This document shows positions 16,407-22,905 of a DNA stretch of 35,253 nt, piece after piece. Position 1 is the first letter of the stretch; every line of letters begins with the position of its first letter. A program made the position numbers and the translations under genes. The DNA lies in contig CBIFWW010000013.1 of the NCBI GenBank assembly GCA_966186435.1, positions 1-35,253 on the forward strand, read 5' to 3'. Under the pieces are notes generated by a model. It saw nothing but the letters and a program-made list of their open reading frames with translations, was not told the DNA's origin and searched no databases. This DNA is from CBIFWW01 sp966186435. Lineage in GTDB: Bacteria > Pseudomonadota > Gammaproteobacteria > Enterobacterales > Enterobacteriaceae.

Positions 16407-18425
16407 TTGCGAGTCAGCCGTTCCCTTACAATCAAACACATGGCGATGGTTTTTGGCGTTGCCACCGTGTTTATTGCTATTTTTATCGTTACCCTGCTGT
16501 TTCACTTTGTACAGCAAAGCCGGTATACCACTGCCAATCAGATGGAAAGTATTGCCCGGTCGGTTCGCGCCCCGCTGTCGGCGGCCATTCTGAAGGCTGA
16601 CATTTCTCAAGCAGAGCAAATTCTTAATGAAATCCCGGCTTCCGGGATCGTAGGCCGCGCCGATGTGGTGTTGCCGAATCAGTTCCAGGCGCTGCGTGTC
16701 AGTTTTGTGCCGGAACGAGCAGTGCCCATGCTGATGTCCCGATTATTCGAGTTGCCGGTGCAGATTACCCTGCCGCTCTATTCACTGGAACGCCCGGCCA
16801 ACCCGCAGCCTCTGGCTTACCTGGTACTCCAGGCTGACTCCTGGCGGGTGTATCGCTTTATCGCCAGTACCCTATCCACCTTACTCATTACCTATCTGCT
16901 ACTGGTGTTAGTGGTTACTATTGCCGTTACCTGGAGTATTAACCGCCTGATGGTGCACCCGATCCGCCATCTGGCGCGGGCGCTCCACGATTACCACCCG
17001 CAACAAAACCCTGGCCATCAGCTCAAGTGCCCGGCCCTGCATCAGGATGATGAAATTGGCTTGCTGGTGCGTAGCTATAATCGCAATCAACTGACCCTTA
17101 AACGGATGCTAGATGAGAAGGATACGCTCAGTACCCGCCACCCGATCTCTGGCCTGCCAAACCGGGCGCTGTTGCTGGCGCTATTAGAGCAAGAGTTAGC
17201 AGGAGCCAATCCCTTTGCGTTGCTGATTGTTAGTAGCGGAACCCTGCAAGAGTCCGCCGGTGTGCTGAATGAAGAGCAGCGGGCGGCGCTGATTGGCACC
17301 GTGGTAGAACGTATTCGTTTGCTGCTGCCGCAAAACGCCGTCTTTGCCCAGCTCAGTATGTATGACTTCGCCATTATCCTGCGTGGCATCCGCGATGCCT
17401 GGAAAGCCATGGCACTGGCCCAGCAAATTATTGCCAAAATGAATGAAAAACTGATGTTGCAGGGGATTCATTTGCGCCCGGTAGCCAGCATTGGTATTGC
17501 GATGTCGGTGGTGGATAACAGCGCCGAGCAAATGTACCGCCGCGCTGTGTCTGCCACCTCTGCCTCTGCCCGTTTAGGTAAAAACCAGATTCAGTTCTTC
17601 GACCCGGAACAAATGGCCAGCGCCCAGCTACGGCTGACCCAGGAAAGCGACATCATTAGCGCCCTGGAGAATGACCGCTTTGCGATATGGCTCCAGCCGC
17701 AGGTGAGTGTGCACGACGGCCATATCGTCAGTGCCGAAGTGCTACTGCGCGAGCGCCAGGAGGATGGCTCCTGGATGCTATCTGAAGGGCTGATGGAGCG
17801 TATTGAGTCCTGCGGGCTGATGATCACCGTGGGTAACTGGGTGCTGGAAAACTCGGTGCGCCTGCTTGCCAGCTGGCAGGCTCAGGGCTTCACTCTGCCG
17901 CTTAGTGTAAACCTCTCGGCGCTGCAATTGGTCCAGTTTGAACGGGTGGATTACCTCACCGAATTACTGCGGCGTTACCATGTCCAACCTGGCTCGTTGA
18001 TCCTCGAAGTCACGGAAAGTCGCCGGATCGATGATCCCGAATCGGCGGTGAATATTCTGCGCCCATTGCGCCAGGCCGGGGTGCGTATCGCCCTCAATGA
18101 TTTCGGCATGGGTTACGCCAGTTTGCATCAGTTGCACCCTATGAAATCTATCCCAGTGGATATCCTGAAAATTGACAAGATGTTTGTCGAAGGGCTACCG
18201 AGCGATGGCAGTATGGTGTCATTGATCCTCGCCATGGCCCGTAATCTGGGGCTGGAAGTGGTGGCTAAAGGGGTAGAGAACGAGGCCCAGCGGGACTGGC
18301 TTGAGTCTGCCGGCGTCACTATTGTGCAAGGGTTGTTGTACAGTAAAGCCCTGCCGCCGGATGCTTTTGCCGAGTGCTATCTGCAAAGTCCTGATAAGAG
18401 TGCAACCCATAGCAAAAGGTTATAG
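16407..18425 (+). CDS. pdeK: HmsP-type EAL protein PdeK (YhjK), catalytic residues altered
   Basis: This is the orthologue of YhjK/PdeK, an inner-membrane c-di-GMP phosphodiesterase of the HmsP family. The TTG at 16407 with GCGGAGA upstream gives MRVSRSLTIK, matching the family N-terminus; a GTG six bases earlier is too close to the ribosome binding site. The order is a membrane helix (about 15-35), a periplasmic sensor loop, a second helix (about 155-172), a HAMP-like linker, a degenerate GGDEF domain (SMYDF where GGDEF belongs) and an EAL domain (from about residue 420). The EAL core keeps Glu444 (EVLLR), SVNLS, LEVTES, KID and the late QG. DDFG has become NDFG (Asn564, AAT) and AEGVE has become AKGVE (Lys621, AAA). 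These positions bind metal and provide the general base, so hydrolysis is doubtful. The frame is intact, so c-di-GMP binding or a scaffold role is possible. Confidence 0.92.
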   Translation: MRVSRSLTIKHMAMVFGVATVFIAIFIVTLLFHFVQQSRYTTANQMESIARSVRAPLSAAILKADISQAEQILNEIPASGIVGRADVVLPNQFQALRVSFVPERAVPMLMSRLFELPVQITLPLYSLERPANPQPLAYLVLQADSWRVYRFIASTLSTLLITYLLLVLVVTIAVTWSINRLMVHPIRHLARALHDYHPQQNPGHQLKCPALHQDDEIGLLVRSYNRNQLTLKRMLDEKDTLSTRHPISGLPNRALLLALLEQELAGANPFALLIVSSGTLQESAGVLNEEQRAALIGTVVERIRLLLPQNAVFAQLSMYDFAIILRGIRDAWKAMALAQQIIAKMNEKLMLQGIHLRPVASIGIAMSVVDNSAEQMYRRAVSATSASARLGKNQIQFFDPEQMASAQLRLTQESDIISALENDRFAIWLQPQVSVHDGHIVSAEVLLRERQEDGSWMLSEGLMERIESCGLMITVGNWVLENSVRLLASWQAQGFTLPLSVNLSALQLVQFERVDYLTELLRRYHVQPGSLILEVTESRRIDDPESAVNILRPLRQAGVRIALNDFGMGYASLHQLHPMKSIPVDILKIDKMFVEGLPSDGSMVSLILAMARNLGLEVVAKGVENEAQRDWLESAGVTIVQGLLYSKALPPDAFAECYLQSPDKSATHSKRL

Positions 18426-18576
18426 GCTGGCGCGTTTCAGCTCAAAAGACTTAACAATAATGTTTCATACGTGATGCATTTATATATCTGACATGTTTTG
18501 TAGGTGTTACTTTTGGCAACACGGACCCCATTTATAAAAACAGGGGCTGTGGCATTTTTGCTTTCAAGGACACCCT

Positions 18577-19863
18577 ATGAAAACTTCATTATTCAAAAGC
18601 CTCTATTTTCAGGTGCTAACGGCAATCGCCATCGGTGTGTTGTTGGGCCACTACTGGCCGGAACTTGGCGCTCAAATGAAACCCCTCGGCGACGCCTTCG
18701 TAAAACTTATTAAAATGGTTATTGCCCCGGTCATCTTCTGTACCGTGGTCACCGGCATTGCTGGGATGGAAAGCATGAAAGCGGTAGGGCGTACCGGTGC
18801 CGTGGCGCTGCTCTACTTTGAAATCGTCAGTACCATCGCACTGATTATCGGCCTGATTATTGTTAACGTGGTGCAACCCGGCGTGGGGATGAATGTCGAC
18901 CCGGCAACCCTGGATGCTAAAGCGGTGGCGATCTACGCTGAGCAGGCTAAAGATCAGGGGATTGTTGGTTTCCTGATGGATATCATCCCCAATAGCGTGA
19001 TTGGCGCATTTGCCAGCGGCAACATCCTTCAGGTGTTGCTGTTTGCGGTAATGTTTGGCTTTGCGCTGCACCGTCTGGGTAACAAAGGCCAGATGATCTT
19101 CAACGTGATTGAAAGCTTCTCCCAGGTCATCTTCGGCATTATCAATATGATCATGCGCCTGGCGCCAATCGGTGCCTTCGGTGCCATGGCCTTTACCATC
19201 GGTAAATACGGGCTTGGCTCCCTGGTGCAACTGGGCCAGTTGATCATCTGCTTCTATATCACCTGTATCCTGTTTGTGGTGGTGGTGTTGGGTTCCATTG
19301 CCAAGGTCACCGGCTTCAGCATCTTCAAATTTATCCGCTACATCCGTGAAGAACTGCTAATTGTGCTGGGGACCTCTTCTTCAGAATCCGCCCTGCCGCG
19401 TATGCTCGACAAAATGGAAAAGCTGGGCTGCCGTAAATCGGTGGTGGGCTTGGTGATACCAACGGGCTACTCCTTCAACCTCGATGGCACCTCTATCTAC
19501 CTGACGATGGCGGCGGTGTTTATTGCCCAAGCCACCAACAGCCAGATGGATATCTTCCATCAGATTACCCTGCTGGTGGTGCTGCTGCTCTCCTCAAAAG
19601 GGGCGGCTGGGGTGACCGGGAGTGGGTTTATCGTACTGGCGGCGACCATTTCTGCCGTAGGTCACCTGCCGGTGGCTGGACTGGCTCTGATTCTGGGTAT
19701 CGACCGCTTTATGTCCGAAGCCCGCGCCCTAACCAACCTGGTGGGTAATGGTGTTGCCACAGTGGTCGTAGCGAAGTGGGTAAAACAGCTGGATGAGAAA
19801 CAGCTAGCGGATGCTTTAAATAACAAAAAAAGTCTTAATAACACTTCTGAAGCCTCCTCCTGA
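18577..19863 (+). CDS. dctA: C4-dicarboxylate:proton symporter DctA
   Basis: DctA takes up succinate, fumarate, malate and related acids aerobically across the inner membrane. The 428 residues equal the E. coli length. It belongs to the dicarboxylate/amino acid:cation symporter family. It shows the serine-rich reentrant-loop motif GTSSSESALPRM, the second hairpin SSKGAAGVTGSGF, and the substrate-binding motif NLDGTSIY, and it is hydrophobic throughout. AAGGA lies six bases before the ATG. The 151 bases ahead of it hold its control region; I could not place a convincing CRP or DcuR site there. An intrinsic terminator follows directly, so the gene is monocistronic. Confidence 0.96.
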   Translation: MKTSLFKSLYFQVLTAIAIGVLLGHYWPELGAQMKPLGDAFVKLIKMVIAPVIFCTVVTGIAGMESMKAVGRTGAVALLYFEIVSTIALIIGLIIVNVVQPGVGMNVDPATLDAKAVAIYAEQAKDQGIVGFLMDIIPNSVIGAFASGNILQVLLFAVMFGFALHRLGNKGQMIFNVIESFSQVIFGIINMIMRLAPIGAFGAMAFTIGKYGLGSLVQLGQLIICFYITCILFVVVVLGSIAKVTGFSIFKFIRYIREELLIVLGTSSSESALPRMLDKMEKLGCRKSVVGLVIPTGYSFNLDGTSIYLTMAAVFIAQATNSQMDIFHQITLLVVLLLSSKGAAGVTGSGFIVLAATISAVGHLPVAGLALILGIDRFMSEARALTNLVGNGVATVVVAKWVKQLDEKQLADALNNKKSLNNTSEASS

Positions 19864-19872
19864 TGGGCTTCC

Positions 19873-19901
19873 CCCCGCAGCTACCATGGGTGGTTGCGGG
19901 G
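19873..19901 (+). terminator. Intrinsic terminator of dctA
   Basis: CCCCGCAGCTACC (19873-19885) pairs with GGTGGTTGCGGGG (19889-19901) over 13 base pairs including two G-U, around a three-base loop. TTCTTAATT follows, a moderately T-rich tail. It begins nine bases past the dctA stop. Confidence 0.85.
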
Positions 19902-19929
19902 TTCTTAATTAAATATCCTACTTATCCTG

Positions 19930-19959
19930 TTGAAATCCTTGGTGTGTTTCGGTTTTAAT
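19930..19959 (+). promoter_or_regulatory. Candidate sigma-70 promoter for yhjJ
   Basis: TTGAAA (19930-19935) and TTTAAT (19954-19959) are separated by 18 bases and each matches consensus at five of six positions. They lie between the dctA terminator and yhjJ, about 150 bases before the yhjJ ATG. Motif-based inference only. Confidence 0.45.
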
Positions 19960-20108
19960 CTTTTATCTTTTCGTTAACCGCGCGTTTTTAAACGGGTGAA
20001 GTGACCTTTTACCGCTTTTGTGGTCTAACGAACAATACCTTGTCTTTGGGGGGCGGTGTTATCGCCACTCTGATGATTTTTAACCAGGAATGTTTGTCAG
20101 GGGTTTAC

Positions 20109-21590
20109 ATGCAGGGCAACAAAATTCGACTTCTGGCCGGTGTAGTGCTGATGGCAGCTTCCACCGGTTATGTGCAGGCCGAAGCACTCCAGCCCGATCC
20201 GGCCTGGCAACAAGGCACGCTGTCTAATGGGTTTGACTGGCAAGTGCTGGCCACCCCGCAACGCCCGAGTGACCGGGTTGAAATCCGCCTGCTGGTAAAA
20301 ACCGGTTCGTTGGTGGAAGGCAGCCAAGAGACGGGCTTTAGCCGGTTTATCCCACAAATCGCGTTGGCGCATAATGTTGCGCTATTGGCCCAGTCAGGCT
20401 CTTTTCTGGCGCAAAATGCCAGCGGCCCGCGGCCACTGCCGCCGGTGATTATCTCCTACGACACCACCCAATATAACCTTAGCCTGCCTACCAACCGCCC
20501 TGAGGAGCTTAAAGAAGCCCTTAGCTGGCTAGCACAAAGCGCAGGCCAACTCACGATTAATAATGCCAGCATTAAACAGGCCAATGCTGCTCAGAACGCT
20601 ATCGCTACCTGGCCGCAGGATACCCAGGATGGCTGGTGGCGCTACCGTTTGAAAGGCTCCACCTTGTTGGGTCACGATCCGGCTCAGCCCCTGAAAAAAC
20701 CGCTGGATATCAAGTTGGTACAGGACTTTTACGAAAAATGGTATACCCCGGATGCCATGTCCCTGATCGTGGTGGGTAACGTGGAGGCCCGTTCCATTTC
20801 AGAGCAGATCAACAAGACTTTTAGTGAACTGAAAGGCAAACGCGAAACCCCGGCACCGCTGCCCACCCTCTCCCCGTTGCGCCATGAGGCCGTCAGCATT
20901 ATGACTAACCGGGTCAAAAATAATCGGTTATCCATTATGTGGGATACCCCGTGGCAGCCCATTCGCGAGTCTGCGGGTCTTATCCGCTACTGGCAGGAAG
21001 ATTTGGCCCGTGAGGCATTGTTCTGGCATATCCAGCAGAACCTGGCGAAGAGCAATGCCAAAGAGATTAATCTTGGCTTTGACTGCCGGGTGCTGTTTGG
21101 TCGCGGTCAATGTGCGATAAATGTGGACGTGCCGAATGGCAAACTGGAGCCTAACCTGGATTTGGTGGCCCGCGAGCTGGAGAAAGTGAAGCAAACCGGG
21201 ATCAGCGAGGAAGAGTTCGCAGCCCTGGTTGCCCAGAAGAAGCTGGAGCTGCAAACCCTATTTGCTACCTATGCCCGTACCACCACCGATATTTTGATGG
21301 GCCAACGTCTGCGCTCATTGCAAAATCAAGTGGTGGATATCGCACCGGAGCAGTACCAAAAATTACGCCAGAACTTCCTGAATAACCTGACTGCGGCCAG
21401 GTTAAATGAAGTGCTGCGCCAGCAACTCTCCCAGGAAATGACCCTGGTGTTGTCTCAGCCGGAAGGGGAGCCTGAGCACAATATGAAAGATCTGCGCGCC
21501 CGCTGGGATGAAATTATGTCCCCGCTAAACGCGGCGCCTGCGCCAACAGACGACAATCCTCAGGATGTGTCGGACATTCCGGCTCAGTAA
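20109..21590 (+). CDS. yhjJ: Secreted M16-family peptidase homologue YhjJ (probably inactive)
   Basis: YhjJ is a periplasmic protein of the insulinase (M16) family; its function is unknown. The ATG at 20109, with AGGGG upstream, gives 493 residues, close to E. coli. It begins with the conserved MQGNKIRLLAG signal peptide, cleaved around VQAEA (residue 24-26). The N-terminal M16 domain lacks the zinc-binding HxxEH; the equivalent stretch is GFSRFIPQI (76-84). The C-terminal M16 domain retains RLSIMWDTPWQP and the WYTPDAMSLIVVGN family pattern. As in E. coli, it is probably a non-catalytic M16 homologue. The frame is open 36 codons upstream, but those residues show no family match. A bidirectional terminator separates it from kdgK. 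Confidence 0.92.
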   Translation: MQGNKIRLLAGVVLMAASTGYVQAEALQPDPAWQQGTLSNGFDWQVLATPQRPSDRVEIRLLVKTGSLVEGSQETGFSRFIPQIALAHNVALLAQSGSFLAQNASGPRPLPPVIISYDTTQYNLSLPTNRPEELKEALSWLAQSAGQLTINNASIKQANAAQNAIATWPQDTQDGWWRYRLKGSTLLGHDPAQPLKKPLDIKLVQDFYEKWYTPDAMSLIVVGNVEARSISEQINKTFSELKGKRETPAPLPTLSPLRHEAVSIMTNRVKNNRLSIMWDTPWQPIRESAGLIRYWQEDLAREALFWHIQQNLAKSNAKEINLGFDCRVLFGRGQCAINVDVPNGKLEPNLDLVARELEKVKQTGISEEEFAALVAQKKLELQTLFATYARTTTDILMGQRLRSLQNQVVDIAPEQYQKLRQNFLNNLTAARLNEVLRQQLSQEMTLVLSQPEGEPEHNMKDLRARWDEIMSPLNAAPAPTDDNPQDVSDIPAQ

Positions 21591-21604
21591 AGGGTTGGCG
21601 CACT

Positions 21605-21629
21605 AAAAAGGGGGCCTCGGCCCCTTTTT
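21605..21629. terminator. Bidirectional intrinsic terminator between yhjJ and kdgK
   Basis: GGGGCC (21611-21616) and GGCCCC (21619-21624) form the stem core, flanked by AAAAA on the left and TTTTT on the right. Either strand therefore reads as a GC stem followed by a T tract. It sits 15 bases after the yhjJ stop and 7 bases after the end of kdgK, and can serve both convergent genes. Confidence 0.9.
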
Positions 21630-21635
21630 CATACC

Positions 21636-22568
21636 TTAAGCGGGCATAGCCTCGCGCGGGATAATGGCCCCACGGTACTGGATCACTGTGCTGGCGGTCA
21701 GGTGACCACGGGCGGCAGCGGCAGCGGTATCCCCACCGGTAAGACGGCTGGATAAGTACCCGGCGCTGAAGGAATCACCGGCGGCAGTGGTATCCACTAC
21801 CTGTTCTTTAGGCAGCTTCACGGCTGGCACTTCTACTAAAGCAGCCCCGGCTTCGGCCACCAGGCAGGCATCGGCCCCGCGCTTAATCACTACTTCGTTG
21901 ACGCCCGCAGCCAGTGTGCGTTCAATCACCGCCTCTACCGGTACTTCACCCCACAGGGCATCTTCGTCATCAAGTGTCAGGAAGGCGATATCAGTGCATT
22001 CCAGCATCTGGCGGTAGACCGCCTGGGTCTCTTCACGGTTATTCCACAGGCGTGGACGATAGTTATTATCAAAAATCACTTTGCCCCCGTTCTGGCGGCA
22101 CTGGCGCAGCAGGGCCAACAGCTTTTCACGGCTTTCCGGGCTTAAGATCGCAAGGCTAATACCGCTCAGGTACAGGTAATCAAAACCTGCCAGCTGGGCG
22201 CAGATAGCGGCAGCGGCGTCGGTTTCCAGCCAGAAACGAGCGGCGGCTTCATTGCGCCAGTAGGAGAAGGTGCGTTCGCCGCTGTCGTCGGTTTCGATGT
22301 AATACAGGCCCGGCATACGGTTTTCCATCCGCTGGATAAGGCCGGTTTCAACCTGCTCTTGCTGCCAGGCATCCAGCATCTGCTGGCTGAAGCTGTCCTG
22401 CCCCAGGGCGGTAACGTAATGGACTGCCAACTGGCTTGCCGTCACCTGGCGAGCCAAATAGACCGCGGTGTTTAGGGTGTCGCCGCCAAAGCCGCGCTGA
22501 ACGCCGGTACTCTTCTCGGACAGCTCAATCATACATTCGCCAATAATGGCAATCTTTGGGGTCGACAT
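21636..22568 (-). CDS. kdgK: 2-dehydro-3-deoxygluconokinase KdgK
   Basis: KdgK phosphorylates 2-keto-3-deoxygluconate with ATP to KDPG, feeding pectin and hexuronate breakdown into the Entner-Doudoroff aldolase step in the cytoplasm. It has 310 residues with the pfkB/ribokinase fold. Near the N-terminus is FGGDTLN (27-33), and the family signature DTTAAGDSF is at 259-267, with Asp265 as catalytic base. FDNNYRPRLW (166-175) matches KDG kinases. GAGG lies seven bases before the ATG. A KdgR-like palindrome is present about 60-90 bases upstream, consistent with repression by KdgR. It is transcribed alone, convergent with yhjJ. Confidence 0.95.
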   Translation of the reverse strand: MSTPKIAIIGECMIELSEKSTGVQRGFGGDTLNTAVYLARQVTASQLAVHYVTALGQDSFSQQMLDAWQQEQVETGLIQRMENRMPGLYYIETDDSGERTFSYWRNEAAARFWLETDAAAAICAQLAGFDYLYLSGISLAILSPESREKLLALLRQCRQNGGKVIFDNNYRPRLWNNREETQAVYRQMLECTDIAFLTLDDEDALWGEVPVEAVIERTLAAGVNEVVIKRGADACLVAEAGAALVEVPAVKLPKEQVVDTTAAGDSFSAGYLSSRLTGGDTAAAAARGHLTASTVIQYRGAIIPREAMPA

Positions 22569-22632
22569 AGTGAAGCCTCGGTAAATGGGGGAGATGAGCT
22601 AGTGTGTCCGCCGTCACGTTGCCAGTCAATAT

Positions 22633-22653
22633 TTTTAAAACAACGTTTTGAAA
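22633..22653 (-). promoter_or_regulatory. Candidate KdgR operator upstream of kdgK
   Basis: The site is a near-perfect palindrome: TTTnAAAAC, three bases, GTTTTnAAA. It resembles the AT-flanked AAAC-N3-GTTT core of KdgR boxes, with about three departures from what I recall of the consensus. kdgK is a classic KdgR target, which supports the call. A -35-like TTGACT (22629-22624, leftward) begins just downstream of it, so the operator would abut the promoter; the -10 (CACACT, 17 bases further) is poor. Confidence 0.45.
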
Positions 22654-22673
22654 AACATTGATCCAGCCGAAAG

Positions 22674-22697
22674 ATGGGTCATTCACTGATGACCCAT
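22674..22697. repeat. Perfect 9-bp hairpin in the kdgK-yhjG interval
   Basis: ATGGGTCAT (22674-22682) and ATGACCCAT (22689-22697) are exact complements around the six-base loop TCACTG. No T run follows to the right. To the left the strand reads CTTTCGG, a very weak tail. It could be an operator dyad, an RNA hairpin in the yhjG leader, or the relic of a terminator from a lost neighbour. Confidence 0.55.
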
Positions 22698-22905
22698 TGT
22701 CGTAAAGGGGAAATTGTGTAAAGCGTAGAAACCCCTGACGAATGGCGGGATGTGTAGGACTCCGCTGCCTATGCAGTTCAGAGGTATTTCCTTGTCCGTC
22801 CAACCTCCTTTGAGAGCTTGAATGATCTAAAGATTTTCCAACCATAATGGCCTGTTCGGCTCCCTGAACTATCTTTAGTGAAAGGAACCCTACAGGATAT
22901 GACCC

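Larger units (their letters stand above)
22569..22905. other. Non-coding interval between kdgK and yhjG, pdeH absent
   Basis: These 337 bases separate the divergent kdgK and yhjG. They hold the kdgK leader and KdgR-like site on the left, a perfect nine-base hairpin in the middle (22674-22697), and on the right a wider inverted repeat (CTAAAGAT at 22827-22834, ATCTTTAG at 22871-22878). In E. coli K-12 the c-di-GMP phosphodiesterase gene pdeH (yhjH) lies in this position. I see no EAL-type coding remnant here on either strand. Confidence 0.7.

Noticed and set aside
18426..18576. CRP or DcuR operator ahead of dctA
   Set aside because: GTGAT and related half-sites occur, but no dyad with the TGTGA-N6-TCACA spacing is present, and the GTGTT/AACAC repeat is too short to assign to a regulator.
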